The notes under the pieces were generated by a model. The model was not told where the DNA came from. It made no database searches and worked only from the letters and a program-made list of their open reading frames with translations. The translations under genes were made by a program, and so were the position numbers. A stretch of 64,000 nucleotides of DNA from CSP1-1 sp035620615 (GTDB lineage: Archaea > Thermoproteota > Nitrososphaeria > Nitrososphaerales > Nitrosopumilaceae), in assembly GCA_035620615.1 (NCBI GenBank), contig DASPGM010000005.1:1-64000 (forward strand), read 5' to 3'. Of the stretch, positions 42,605-51,353 are shown piece after piece (positions within the stretch are counted from its first letter, which is position 1; every line of letters begins with the position of its first letter).

Positions 42605-43942
42605 TTATTGTTTTGGTGGAATTGCGAATTTATTATTTGGATTATTATGATAGTCCACAGGCAACATTGCATCTTTTTGTCTACCTGTTAAAATTCCAAT
42701 TACCACATCATCTTTTTTAATTATTTCTTCACGGATTAATTTTTTAATTCCTGCTGGAACTGAACCTGAAGCCATTTCACAGTCAAATCCATTAAGTCCA
42801 ACTATGGACATTCCATCTAACATTTCAGAATCTGAAACTTGGGTAACTACTCCATTTGTAAAATCTAACGCCCTTAATCCTTTAAGAATATTTGACGGTC
42901 TTCCAATTTGAATTGCAGTAGCCTTTGTTTTTGGTCTAATGCCTTTCTTATCTAATGAAGCATAATATCTTTGAATTAATTCCGTATCTGGCTTACCATT
43001 ATTCCATCGTAATTTTGATTCTTCAAAATTTCCATTATACAAATCGTATAATGTATTTGCGCCTTCAGCATTAACAACAGCAATCCTTGGAATTTTTTTA
43101 ATCCATCCCCATTCATAAAGCTCCATTAAACATTTTCCACAGCTTGATGTATTCCCCAAAGCTCCCCCAGGATAAACTATCCAATCTGGAGATTCCCAAT
43201 TTTGATTTTCTAATGCACGATATGGTATAGTTTTTTGTCCTTCAATTCTAAAAGGATTGATAGAATTTACAGTATATCCGCCATGCTTTTTTGCATCATC
43301 AAGCGATTTTGAAAATGCATCATCAAAATTTCCATCCACTTCAATTATCTGAGCACCAAATTGGTATGCTTGACTAAGTTTTCCAGGAGCTATCTGTCCA
43401 GCTGGAATGTATACATCACATTCTATATTTTCATTTGCAGCATACATTCCTGCAGCTGCAGAAGTATTTCCAGTTGATGCACATACTATTTTTTTTGCGT
43501 TAACAAGCTTTGCATGAGTAACTGCTGCTGCCATTCCATTGTCTTTAAATGAACCACTTGGATTGTATCCCTCCGGCTGAAGTAATAAATTATCATTAGG
43601 AATTTCTACAAACTCTGCAACCTTTGACATATGATAGGGTTTTGATTGTCTTCCTTCTGCTCCATCAAGAGATACTAAATATTGGGAACATTCTTCTAAA
43701 TTTCCTGTATCAATCTGACAGAAATTTAATAGTTCTCTAAAACGCCAAACTCCACTCTCATTAAATATACTCCCTTGTGGATTGCGTCTACTATAGAATA
43801 ATTCTTTTAGCGCACGAGACGGATTTTTTTTATACTTGACATCTAATAAGTGTCCTTTCTCACATTCTAAAACCCCTGATTTTATAGCATACTCTAAACC
43901 ACATTGTGGATCTATGCATTTTAGGTAAGCATTATCTTGCAA
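42605..43942 (-). CDS. thrC: threonine synthase
   Basis: 445 residues. PLP enzyme turning O-phosphohomoserine into threonine. An N-terminal Cys-rich segment (C9, C14, C27) may bind zinc, as in many archaeal ThrC proteins. The PLP lysine is in YNPSGSFKDNGMAAA, with CASTGNTSAAAGMYAA next. GGALGNTSSCGKCLME binds the cofactor phosphate. It converges on gap with 37 bp between. Confidence 0.93.
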   Translation of the reverse strand: MQDNAYLKCIDPQCGLEYAIKSGVLECEKGHLLDVKYKKNPSRALKELFYSRRNPQGSIFNESGVWRFRELLNFCQIDTGNLEECSQYLVSLDGAEGRQSKPYHMSKVAEFVEIPNDNLLLQPEGYNPSGSFKDNGMAAAVTHAKLVNAKKIVCASTGNTSAAAGMYAANENIECDVYIPAGQIAPGKLSQAYQFGAQIIEVDGNFDDAFSKSLDDAKKHGGYTVNSINPFRIEGQKTIPYRALENQNWESPDWIVYPGGALGNTSSCGKCLMELYEWGWIKKIPRIAVVNAEGANTLYDLYNGNFEESKLRWNNGKPDTELIQRYYASLDKKGIRPKTKATAIQIGRPSNILKGLRALDFTNGVVTQVSDSEMLDGMSIVGLNGFDCEMASGSVPAGIKKLIREEIIKKDDVVIGILTGRQKDAMLPVDYHNNPNNKFAIPPKQ

Positions 43943-44070
43943 TGTTGATTCGATAAATCATAGTAATTTAAATTTAAAATGGTTCAAAACATAACTTACA
44001 ATGCAATTTTGATTTTTTGTTCGTAAAATTCCAAACTTTTAGATGGGTTATTTTTAGAATTAACTTTACT

Positions 44071-44439
44071 ATGACAAATATTGAAAAAAATCTAATTGAA
44101 GGCTTAATACAAATCCGTGATTCTTATCAAATTTTAAAACAACTGAGGGATACTCCTGGTGATTTAGAAATTATTAAAAATGAACTAACAAAAATCAATG
44201 GATTATTACAGATTCTCGTTGGTAATCTTAAAAATATTGATAATAGTTCAGATAAATATGTAAAATTATTATCAGCAGTTAAATTTTACTTGGAAAATTA
44301 TTCTTTTGAACGAGAAATTGAAACTATTTCGATGTTGTATTCTAATGATACTAATAGATTAAAAAATATTAGAATTTCAATACTTGATGCTCTTCAAGAT
44401 AAAAAACTAATGGAAAAAGTGGAATCTATAATAGCGTAA
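44071..44439 (+). CDS. helical hypothetical protein, 122 residues
   Basis: ATG 44071 is chosen; a TTG at 44017 would add 18 residues with no better support. The protein is almost wholly helical, with heptad-like patterns (NLIEGLIQIRDSYQILKQLRD, KFYLENYSFEREIETISMLY). No Cys clusters or membrane segments. It probably forms a coiled-coil or helical bundle; family unknown. Confidence 0.6.
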   Translation: MTNIEKNLIEGLIQIRDSYQILKQLRDTPGDLEIIKNELTKINGLLQILVGNLKNIDNSSDKYVKLLSAVKFYLENYSFEREIETISMLYSNDTNRLKNIRISILDALQDKKLMEKVESIIA

Positions 44440-44457
44440 ACTTAGTATTACTAATTA

Positions 44458-44574
44458 TTGGGAAAAAATAGAAATAATTGTTTTATTTGTGGTTGTAAAG
44501 ATCATAAACTTATTGGATGTATTAAGCATTTATCTAAACAATGTAATTGTTTTGAAACCAAAATATCTGAATAA
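44458..44574 (+). CDS. 38-residue Cys-rich (zinc finger-like) protein
   Basis: TTG 44458 to TAA 44574. The cysteine layout CFICGC ... IGCIKH ... QCNCF, with two nearby His, suggests a single zinc site. It follows the helical protein gene by 18 bp on the same strand. The cysteine pattern argues for a real gene despite the short length. Confidence 0.5.
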   Translation: MGKNRNNCFICGCKDHKLIGCIKHLSKQCNCFETKISE

Positions 44575-44575
44575 T

Positions 44576-44809
44576 TTATGGATTACATAAATTACATGGT
44601 TTGATGGTACTGAATTTTTTTTCTGCTAGGAAATAAGTTGAAAACCAATGATACTTTGTATCACTGTCATCTTTGGGAAAATCATCTTCAACAATTACTG
44701 AACAATTACTTGTATGGATTAATGATTCATTATTGGTTATAATTACCACAAATCCATAATCTGATTCCTTAATCTTTTTTAATTCTTCAATATTTTCTAT
44801 TTTAACCAT
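44576..44809 (-). CDS. small protein with C-terminal CNLC motif
   Basis: 77 residues. The protein has an N-terminal helix, a strand (GFVVIITNNESLIHTSNCSVI) and ends STIKPCNLCNP, so a single C-x2-C pair plus an upstream Cys is present. It may bind a metal or be a fragment-size redox domain. It converges on the Cys-rich gene at 44458 with 1 bp between. Confidence 0.55.
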   Translation of the reverse strand: MVKIENIEELKKIKESDYGFVVIITNNESLIHTSNCSVIVEDDFPKDDSDTKYHWFSTYFLAEKKFSTIKPCNLCNP

Positions 44810-44820
44810 AAATCAAAACA

Positions 44821-44943
44821 TTAAACCTCTTTAGTTTTGGGTCCAGATCTAACATGGAAATTTATACAGCATTTACATTCATTTTTAATACATTCTTTTT
44901 CAGTATGATGTCCACAAATACCACATTCACAACTTCTATTCAT
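44821..44943 (-). CDS. 40-residue Cys-rich protein
   Basis: Reading frame from ATG 44943 to TAA 44821 encodes 40 residues with seven cysteines: SCECGICGHH, EKECIKNECKCC. The His pair in CGHH and the regular spacing suggest one or two zinc sites. The C-terminal tail is basic (RSGPKTKEV). It ends 11 bp before the start of the gene at 44576-44809, probably one transcript. Confidence 0.55.
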   Translation of the reverse strand: MNRSCECGICGHHTEKECIKNECKCCINFHVRSGPKTKEV

Positions 44944-45013
44944 TATTAGATAATACACTTATCAGAATATAAGGAAAAATACATATTTTTTTCTGATATT
45001 TTAGTAAAATGAA

Positions 45014-45361
45014 TTACTTTTTGAGCTTGGATTTTTTCTTGGTAACCTTTGAGTTACTTTTTTTTTCAGCTTTTGTTTCTTTTCCTTGAAGTTCTTTTTC
45101 TATTTCTGCAGCTTTATTGTCAACCACTTTGATAATTTCTTGAATTAAACCATCTAGTTCACTATCAGATGCCCTTGGTTCAATAGAATCAGCAATATCA
45201 TTAATTGTACTAGAAATTTCTGCACTTACCTGTTCAAAGCTTTCAGGATCTTCATAAGCTGCATTATAAAGCGATTTTAAACTATTTACTTGATTTATAA
45301 TTTGATCAGTTAATGTAACCCTAAAATCAATTCCATTAACTTCTATTTCCTTTGTACTCAT
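45014..45361 (-). CDS. coiled-coil protein with Lys-rich tail, 115 residues
   Basis: An N-terminal strand (KEIEVNGIDFRVTLTD) is followed by helical stretches (IINQVNSLKSLYNAAYEDPES, IQEIIKVVDNKAAEIEKELQG) and a basic C-terminus (KKSNSKVTKKKSKLKK). No known family. The tail could bind nucleic acid or the ribosome. Confidence 0.6.
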   Translation of the reverse strand: MSTKEIEVNGIDFRVTLTDQIINQVNSLKSLYNAAYEDPESFEQVSAEISSTINDIADSIEPRASDSELDGLIQEIIKVVDNKAAEIEKELQGKETKAEKKSNSKVTKKKSKLKK

Positions 45362-45444
45362 GGTTAAAATTTTTATTTTCTGTCTTATAGGTTTTTTTGC
45401 TAAAGGTGGCCATGAGGGAATGGACTCAAAATAAGAAGTGTGTT

Positions 45445-45804
45445 CTAAAATGTAATGTAATCGAGAGCTGCTGCATCACTAATTAGGGATGTATGCCTCG
45501 AACTTGTGACATACCCATTTTTTATGTCGGTTGTAGGTACCCATCTATTAGTTGAAGTGTAATGCCTTTTTTCTTTGAGTTCTAATTCTATCTTCTCTAT
45601 ATCAAATTCACCCTCTTCAATCTGTTGAGTTTCTAAGTGCTTAATCGTAACTAGGATCTTTTTAACTTTGACCCTGTCCCCAAATTTCCATTTTGAAGGT
45701 GTATTTTCATCTGAAACTTCCACGATTTTTATTTTCATTTCTTTTTTTCCAAATGTATCGTGACTTACTAGTATTCTCTCGTCTACAAATTCTTCGAAGT
45801 TCAT
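45445..45804 (-). CDS. hypothetical beta-rich protein, 119 residues
   Basis: Soluble. Strands such as KEMKIKIVEVSDENTP, FGDRVKVKKILVTIKHL and EEGEFDIEKIELELKE suggest a small barrel. The C-terminal part (RWVPTTDIKNGYVTSSRHTSLISDA) is polar. No catalytic motif or recognised family. It stands between two short intergenic gaps on the - strand. Confidence 0.55.
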   Translation of the reverse strand: MNFEEFVDERILVSHDTFGKKEMKIKIVEVSDENTPSKWKFGDRVKVKKILVTIKHLETQQIEEGEFDIEKIELELKEKRHYTSTNRWVPTTDIKNGYVTSSRHTSLISDAAALDYITF

Positions 45805-45897
45805 ATAGTTAATTGGTGTTTAGTACTAAATAATGATTCTATTTCCTAGCGTGATTATACGGTTTTTTTTATAAAGGAATTAAGAATTTTTAGATTG

Positions 45898-46044
45898 TTA
45901 TCTTTCTAAACTTCCTACGCCGCTATCAGCTGATATCTGCTCATAGTTATTGGTATGACAATTGGGACATATTCCCCTGGAGTATTTATCAGAATAAACA
46001 GTTCCACAGTCAGAGCATACCTTCAAATCTTTGACATCTATCAT
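45898..46044 (-). CDS. 48-residue zinc-ribbon protein
   Basis: ATG 46044 to TAA 45898. Two Cys pairs (VCSDCGTVYS and GICPNCHTNN) form a rubredoxin-like zinc ribbon, with a short acidic/polar tail ending SGVGSLER. A single-domain adaptor is likely. It is downstream of the Holliday-resolvase-like gene on the same strand with a 71-bp gap. Confidence 0.6.
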   Translation of the reverse strand: MIDVKDLKVCSDCGTVYSDKYSRGICPNCHTNNYEQISADSGVGSLER

Positions 46045-46115
46045 GTCAGATTACAAGAGGGTAAAGAGTTAAGCATTTCTATACGAATTTTAGGAATTAA
46101 GAATTTTAAAGTTAA

Positions 46116-46745
46116 TTAAATAATGATTCGGTATCTTGATTTAAAAGGCATTTTATAATCTTTTAAAACCAATTTTTGTCTATCCCTATCTTTAACAGCA
46201 TAAGTTGCCCCATCATAAGTACAAACACAATCTACAATTTTTTTAGATTCATCCCATACTTTGTAAAACTCTCTTAGTTGTCTATTTTCGTATTTTCCTA
46301 CTCCGATACGTTTTTTTGATAAAAACTTGAAAGCCAAAATTACTTTTCGTGTCTTGTATAGCTCAAAATGGTTTGTCCAGTTAAGACATCGAATTATTTG
46401 GTCAAAAGGTACTTGTAATGTGGTTCCAGTTCCTGATTTTGCCTCAATTGTAAAAATTATACTCTGATTATTATTTACAGCTAGAATATCCGGAAGTGAA
46501 ACACTAGGAGACCCTAATCGAAATGCCTTCCATTCAGGTAAAATATTGAATCTTTTAACAAGCGTATCTTCCCAATTATATCCTCGCTGGCGCCTAGTTC
46601 TGGCAATTTTTTGATTTTGTTTGTGAGTTCGATTTTTTGATTTCTTGGGAAACTGATTAGTATCATTCATTAACTGATCCTGAAAATGATTTTCTGGAAT
46701 TTCTTTAATTTTGGTTGACAATGCCTTTTGTTCTTTTTTAGCCAT
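46116..46745 (-). CDS. Hjc-like PD-(D/E)XK nuclease
   Basis: 209 residues. After a basic N-terminus come the features of archaeal Holliday junction resolvases and relatives: RRQRGYNWEDTLVKRF (catalytic Glu in the first helix), AFRLGSPSVSLPDILAV (catalytic Asp) and FTIEAKSGTG (ExK). The C-terminal half (about 120-209) is longer than in canonical Hjc. It may cut branched or damaged DNA; which substrate is not shown by sequence. A cluster of ATACC/GGTAT repeats lies in its upstream 48 bp. Confidence 0.7.
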   Translation of the reverse strand: MAKKEQKALSTKIKEIPENHFQDQLMNDTNQFPKKSKNRTHKQNQKIARTRRQRGYNWEDTLVKRFNILPEWKAFRLGSPSVSLPDILAVNNNQSIIFTIEAKSGTGTTLQVPFDQIIRCLNWTNHFELYKTRKVILAFKFLSKKRIGVGKYENRQLREFYKVWDESKKIVDCVCTYDGATYAVKDRDRQKLVLKDYKMPFKSRYRIII

Positions 46746-46793
46746 TTAGAAGAGTAGGTCATTATACCATTACCATACGGTATTATTTTGGTA

Positions 46794-47120
46794 TTAAATT
46801 AAAGACATTATAAAATGATAATTTGTTCCATCTAACCCAAAATTCTCAAGTTTTACCTTTTGTCCAATTTCTGGTTGCTTTGAATAAACCTGCAAATTTC
46901 CCATAATTCTAATCTTTTTTTCAAATTCTGCCAAACAAAAAAACACGTCTCCTTTTTTTGAATATTCTAAAATATTTCCAATTCTATCAGATTTTTTCCA
47001 ATGAACCTTTTCCAGACAAAGGTTACAATAATCGCTAGGAGGCCATACAACCTGCATGCAGGTAAGACATTCTGGAATGATAAATTCACCTTTTTTTAAT
47101 TCTGATTCAAAAATACTCAT
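46794..47120 (-). CDS. DUF35 (Zn-ribbon/OB-fold) acyl-CoA-binding partner of thiolase
   Basis: 108 residues. The zinc ribbon is C18-x2-C21 ... C32-x2-C35 (ECLTCMQVVWPPSDYCNLC), followed by an OB-fold (RIGNILEYSKKGDVFFCLAEF). In archaea such proteins sit with thiolase and HMG-CoA synthase and channel acetoacetyl-CoA between them. It overlaps the thiolase gene by 4 bp, confirming the pairing. Confidence 0.87.
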   Translation of the reverse strand: MSIFESELKKGEFIIPECLTCMQVVWPPSDYCNLCLEKVHWKKSDRIGNILEYSKKGDVFFCLAEFEKKIRIMGNLQVYSKQPEIGQKVKLENFGLDGTNYHFIMSLI

Positions 47121-48226
47121 GATTGTAACAACAAAACTGTAGATGAAGTAGCAGCTGCCGACATATTATGTACTAGTCCAACTTTTGCATTATCAATTTG
47201 CCTTTTTTCTGCCATTCCTTGTAATTGTTGAGACGTCTCAATTATCTGTGCAACTCCTGTTGCTCCTAATGGATGTCCAGTTCCAATTAATCCCCCTCGT
47301 GGATTAATTTTTCTGTCTTCGGTTTCATAAAGTGTTTTAACAAATTTTGCCCCATTTCCTTTTGAGACAAATCCTAGATCTTCTAAAGCCATAATCTCAC
47401 AAACTGTAAACGCATCATGAATCTCAGCTACATCTACATCATTAGGGATCAAATTTGACATTTCAAAAGCACTTTTTGCAGCTTCCTGAGTTGAACTCAT
47501 ACTTGAAAAATCTTGATTTTTTGTAAAGCTTGCTGATAATGTTTTTTGGCCTATGCCATTAATCCAAACTGGATTATCTGAATACTCCTTTACTACTTTA
47601 TCTGAAACAAGTAAAATTGCAGAAGATCCACTACATGGCCTTGAACAATCTGATACTTTTAGATCTTCTGTCAAAATTTTTGAATTCATCAATTCCTCTA
47701 TCGAATAAATTTTGTTAGAATAAGCATTTGGATTATCATGTGCATATTTATGATTTTTTGCTGAAACTGTAGCTAAATCTTCTTCTGTTGTTCCAAATTT
47801 TCTTTTATGTGCTTTGGTAAAAATCGTTCCCCAAAAAATCGGATGCTTGAACTCACCTCGAGAATCATCCCATTCTAAAATCTGCCCTGGGCTGTTACGT
47901 CTTTCAGCACCTACAACAAGCACAACATCTGCAAGCCCTGAAGCAATATAGGAATATGCCGATACAACACTATTTGTCCCAGAATTACAAAGACTTTCAA
48001 CCGTATGAGATATTTTTGGTTGAATGCCAGCTAACTCTGATAAAATTGCAGCCAAATATTTTGCATTATCATTTGTAGAAACTAAAACTGCACCTATATC
48101 TTTTTGATTAAGGTTAGTATTTTTATCAAACAATGATTTTGTCGCATTAAGTAGTAATGATTCTATTGGAAGTTCTTCTATAGAAAATTTTGTTGTTCCA
48201 TACCCTGCTATAGCTACTTTATTCAT
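47117..48226 (-). CDS. acetyl-CoA acetyltransferase (SCP2-type thiolase)
   Basis: 369 residues. The nucleophilic Cys80 lies in VESLCNSGTNSV, the second His in EIHDAFTVCE, and the third motif is GGLIGTGHPLGATG. The SCP-x-like form is the archaeal acetoacetyl-CoA thiolase of the mevalonate pathway; in this lineage it could also cleave acetoacetyl-CoA in the 3-hydroxypropionate/4-hydroxybutyrate cycle. It overlaps the upstream LLM gene by 8 bp and DUF35 by 4 bp. Confidence 0.9.
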   Translation of the reverse strand: MNKVAIAGYGTTKFSIEELPIESLLLNATKSLFDKNTNLNQKDIGAVLVSTNDNAKYLAAILSELAGIQPKISHTVESLCNSGTNSVVSAYSYIASGLADVVLVVGAERRNSPGQILEWDDSRGEFKHPIFWGTIFTKAHKRKFGTTEEDLATVSAKNHKYAHDNPNAYSNKIYSIEELMNSKILTEDLKVSDCSRPCSGSSAILLVSDKVVKEYSDNPVWINGIGQKTLSASFTKNQDFSSMSSTQEAAKSAFEMSNLIPNDVDVAEIHDAFTVCEIMALEDLGFVSKGNGAKFVKTLYETEDRKINPRGGLIGTGHPLGATGVAQIIETSQQLQGMAEKRQIDNAKVGLVHNMSAAATSSTVLLLQS

Positions 48227-49193
48227 TTTCTATCTGTGAAAATGTAGATGTTAGTAAATTAAAGGATTCTGTAACTTCGCCAATTGGATTGAACTGTATT
48301 ATTGGAAGATTTACTCCGGCCTGATAAAATCTTTTTAACTTTTTTATACACTCATTTGGATCTCCATATATGCACAATTGTTCTAACATTGATTCTGGAA
48401 CCAATTCATGAACCGATTTTAGTCCTGATTTATTATATTCTTGAAAAATATTATTAATTTCATTTTTAAAACCGTTTAGTCCTAAAAATTCTCTATAAAC
48501 TTTTCCTACCGAAATATAAAATGCTAGAGTTTTTTTGGCACGTTCTGTTGCTTTTTCAGCATCATTTGACATACAAGTTATTAATTGACAAGTGACGTCA
48601 ATTTTTTTCTTTGATTGCATTTGTTTAATTATATTTTTAAGCTCTTGAACTGGTCGAAGATAAAATATCACCCCGTCTGCAATTTCCCAAGTGAGATTCA
48701 CCATTTTCTGATTTACCGCAGCCAGATAAATCGGAATACTATTTCTGGGTGGTTTGATTAGTAAAGTGAAGTTTTTTAAAGAAAAAATCTTTCCATCATA
48801 ATCAATTTTTTTTCCTGATATGATATATCTTATTATTTCAACATATTCCCTCATTCGTACTAACGGTTTTTCAAATTTATATCCATGAAATTCTTCAACT
48901 ATTGGAATACTACTGGTTCCTAAACCTAAAATCAGTCTTTTATTAGAAATAGTATCTACTGATGCAGCCCCCATTGCAACAAGTGCAGGGCTTCGAGAAT
49001 ACACATTGATAATTGATGAACCAATTTTTGCCCTTTCCAATCGTTGTGATATCGCACTTAACATTGAGAAATTCTCCATTCCCCATGTTTCAGGAATCCA
49101 TACTGTATCTGGATTATAATTTGAAAGTATTGAAGCACAATTCAAAACTTGCTCAATAGATAAAACTGAACCCAAACTATATCCTAATCTCAT
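48219..49193 (-). CDS. LLM-class F420/flavin-dependent oxidoreductase
   Basis: 324 residues. The luciferase-like TIM barrel is seen in RLGYSLGSVLSIEQVLNCA, DTVWIPETWGMENFSMLSAI, KRLILGLGTSSIPIVEEFHG and PPRNSIPIYLAAVNQKM, close to methylene-tetrahydromethanopterin reductase-like proteins. The cofactor is probably F420. It is first in the operon with thiolase and DUF35, which might mean a role in acyl-CoA or lipid precursor metabolism; the substrate is unknown. Confidence 0.8.
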   Translation of the reverse strand: MRLGYSLGSVLSIEQVLNCASILSNYNPDTVWIPETWGMENFSMLSAISQRLERAKIGSSIINVYSRSPALVAMGAASVDTISNKRLILGLGTSSIPIVEEFHGYKFEKPLVRMREYVEIIRYIISGKKIDYDGKIFSLKNFTLLIKPPRNSIPIYLAAVNQKMVNLTWEIADGVIFYLRPVQELKNIIKQMQSKKKIDVTCQLITCMSNDAEKATERAKKTLAFYISVGKVYREFLGLNGFKNEINNIFQEYNKSGLKSVHELVPESMLEQLCIYGDPNECIKKLKRFYQAGVNLPIIQFNPIGEVTESFNLLTSTFSQIENE

Positions 49194-49294
49194 AAAGAAA
49201 TATTCTGACTAGGTTCAGAAAAATCTATCCATTAAGCATTAAGTGAATTATGATTGAGTTTGGCTATTATCACATTTTTTTGATAAATTATCAC

Positions 49295-49435
49295 ATGGCA
49301 TATCAATCTGATGAATCAATACACCCATTTTGGGAATATACAAGTGAATATGCAGCCAGAAAAGAAGATGTATCTTTTATGGGAGAAGTTGCCTACGTGC
49401 TAGTAACTCTCTATAAATCCGAAGTACCACAATAG
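49295..49435 (+). CDS. 46-residue hypothetical protein
   Basis: ATG 49295 is preferred over the upstream ATG 49250, whose added residues look like intergenic translation. The product (MAYQSDESIHPFWEYTSEYA, then EDVSFMGEVAYVLVTLYKSE) is soluble with one likely helix. It is divergent from the LLM oxidoreductase gene. No family known. Confidence 0.5.
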   Translation: MAYQSDESIHPFWEYTSEYAARKEDVSFMGEVAYVLVTLYKSEVPQ

Positions 49436-49480
49436 CTGCATATCATAAATTTTTATATTTTTAGATTATTAGAAATAAAA

Positions 49481-50170
49481 TTATTTTGTAACATATTTTA
49501 TATAATTTTTAGACTTTATTTCATTAGCACACTCTTCCATATCTTTGTAAGAATCAATAGAATGCCAAAATATATTTTTAAATTTTATACTGGTCAATTT
49601 GTCTTTTTTAGCATATTCCGGAAAAGTAGTTTTCTCAATATCTCCTTTTTTTGGTAAATTTTTTGTAAGATTTTTAGAAATATGATAAATTCCTGCATTC
49701 ATCCAAAGATCTAAAATTTCTTTTTTCTCACTAAAACTTGTTACTTTATCATTTTTAATGCCAATTACTCCAAACTTTGTTTTAAGTTGAATTGCAGCAA
49801 TAGAATTTTGTTTTTGCATGAGTTTTTTTATATCGATATTTGTAATTACATCCCCATTTAGTACAATGAAGGATTTTTCTCTTGTGAGAGCCGCTGCTTT
49901 TTTGATTGCTCCTCCAGTTCCTAATGGCTCTTTTTCTTTTGAAAATCTTATTTTTATTCCTAAATTATTTTTAATATTAAGATAATTTTCAATTTGTTCA
50001 GTCTTGTAACCTGTGCAAATAATAATCTCCTTTATTCCAAATTTTTTTAAATAACGTATTTGCCATTCAATTATTGGGATGTTTCCCAAAGGAATCAATG
50101 GTTTTGGAACATAATCTGTTAATTGTTTTAATCGTTTCCCTCTACCGCCTGCCAAAATAATTGCTATCAT
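49481..50170 (-). CDS. sugar-phosphate nucleotidyltransferase
   Basis: 229 residues. The N-terminal pyrophosphorylase signature IILAGGRGKRLKQLTDYVPKPL with IPIIEWQIRYLKKFGI, the EKEPLGTGGAIKKA loop and VLNGDVITNID place it with NDP-sugar pyrophosphorylases such as glucose-1-P or mannose-1-P nucleotidyltransferases. It lacks a C-terminal left-handed helix domain. It probably feeds glycan or glycoprotein synthesis; the sugar is not identifiable. Confidence 0.88.
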   Translation of the reverse strand: MIAIILAGGRGKRLKQLTDYVPKPLIPLGNIPIIEWQIRYLKKFGIKEIIICTGYKTEQIENYLNIKNNLGIKIRFSKEKEPLGTGGAIKKAAALTREKSFIVLNGDVITNIDIKKLMQKQNSIAAIQLKTKFGVIGIKNDKVTSFSEKKEILDLWMNAGIYHISKNLTKNLPKKGDIEKTTFPEYAKKDKLTSIKFKNIFWHSIDSYKDMEECANEIKSKNYIKYVTK

Positions 50171-50203
50171 ACCATATTCAAAATTATACTTGTCATTAAA
50201 ACT

Positions 50204-50731
50204 TTAAAAAATGTTAATAGTTGCTACCCCAAGATAATATCCGATCCAGGTTAATGCAGTACTCCAAGCGCAAGACCCTATTGAAGTAAAAATTAGAAAT
50301 TTTTTAGGATTCATATGAAATATTCCTGCAGGGATTGAAACAATTTCTCTAATTCCAGGTAGCAATCTACCAAATAATACTGATTTGTCGCCATATTTTT
50401 CAAACCATTTGTCTGCTTTTGATAATTTTTCTTCTTTAATTTTTGCATATTTCATATATTTTGCAAGTCCCGTTCTCCCAAGTTTTAGTGCAATCAGATA
50501 AATCACAAAGGCTCCAAGTGTTGCTCCACCCCCTCCGGTAATTCCTACTCCAAAAACATGAATTAAAGACATTTCATTTTTTAATACTAAATACCCAGCT
50601 AATGGGAAAATTACTTCACTTGGGATGGGAGGGAAAATTGTTTCAACAAGTGCAGCAAAAAATACGCCTGGATATAGATTCTCTGCAATTAATGCAATAA
50701 TCCATTGTATAAACACCTCGATTTCAGTCAA
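50204..50731 (-). CDS. DedA/SNARE-associated family membrane protein
   Basis: 175 residues, TTG start at 50731. Family marks: ETIFPPIPSEVIFPLAG and FGRLLPGIREIVSIPAG, with four to five hydrophobic segments. DedA proteins act as lipid carriers or flippases. The start overlaps the stop of the small Cys protein upstream by 4 bp, showing translational coupling in a three-gene set (50204-51254). Confidence 0.88.
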   Translation of the reverse strand: MTEIEVFIQWIIALIAENLYPGVFFAALVETIFPPIPSEVIFPLAGYLVLKNEMSLIHVFGVGITGGGGATLGAFVIYLIALKLGRTGLAKYMKYAKIKEEKLSKADKWFEKYGDKSVLFGRLLPGIREIVSIPAGIFHMNPKKFLIFTSIGSCAWSTALTWIGYYLGVATINIF

Positions 50732-50856
50732 TTACTTTTTGCTTCCGTCAAGTAGTAGTGTAATTCTGTATAACACTCTACACAAAATTCATTTTCGTTA
50801 GTGTGCTGACAATTGTATGTTTTTTCATCTTTTCCACATTTCAAGCAAATCGTCAT
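50728..50856 (-). CDS. 42-residue Cys-rich zinc-binding protein
   Basis: ATG 50856 to TGA 50728. Cys pairs ICLKCGKDE and EFCVECYTELH with an extra C/H (NCQHTNE) between them form a probable treble-clef or B-box-like zinc site. It overlaps both neighbours by 4 bp (ATGA-type), upstream membrane protein and downstream DedA, so it is clearly part of that operon. Confidence 0.65.
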   Translation of the reverse strand: MTICLKCGKDEKTYNCQHTNENEFCVECYTELHYYLTEAKSN

Positions 50857-51254
50857 ATCTGAGATGATTTAGATTTTTTTAATTTTATAGCTCCTAGTGC
50901 TATGATAAATGCTCCAACAGCTACGAGTGGACCTGCTTCGGATACGACATTTCTTCCTGATTCTTGCATGGCAGAAGACGGTTCAATACTTAGTACTGTT
51001 GCCCCTCCGGTAAGAATTAACGCCCCACTAATTATCAACATTATTCCCAATTTTTGAGAATGTTCTTTTCTAGAGATGAAAAACGCAATTATTGGTAAAA
51101 CAGTAGATGGCATACCTAATCCAATTCCTCGCGCCATGTGATTAGAGCCTAAAAAGCCTTCACCTGTGCCACCCCCTACAGCAACATCTGCCCCATAAAT
51201 CAAAAGTAACCCAATTGATATTCCGGTCATAATTATTGCGATTTTTAGTTTCAT
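50853..51254 (-). CDS. multi-pass membrane protein, 133 residues
   Basis: Four hydrophobic segments are visible: IAIIMTGISIGLLLIYGADV, MPSTVLPIIAFFI, LGIMLIISGALILTGGAT and AGPLVAVGAFIIALGAI, with a basic end (KLKKSKSSQI). A Gly-rich GGGTGEGFLG loop follows the first helix. The family is unknown to me. It heads the operon with the Cys-rich protein and DedA. Confidence 0.65.
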   Translation of the reverse strand: MKLKIAIIMTGISIGLLLIYGADVAVGGGTGEGFLGSNHMARGIGLGMPSTVLPIIAFFISRKEHSQKLGIMLIISGALILTGGATVLSIEPSSAMQESGRNVVSEAGPLVAVGAFIIALGAIKLKKSKSSQI

Positions 51255-51353
51255 GTAATTGAATGTCTTTTCTGTATTTAATAAACCCTAAACGTAGTCA
51301 GTTTTCAACTTTATGAACTATTTTAACAAAATATGTTTTACATAATTTCAATT

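Noticed and set aside
46764..46795. ATACC/GGTAT repeats in front of the Hjc-like gene as an operator
   Set aside because: The repeats are short and irregular; chance is likely in AT-rich DNA. Mentioned only in the gene entry.
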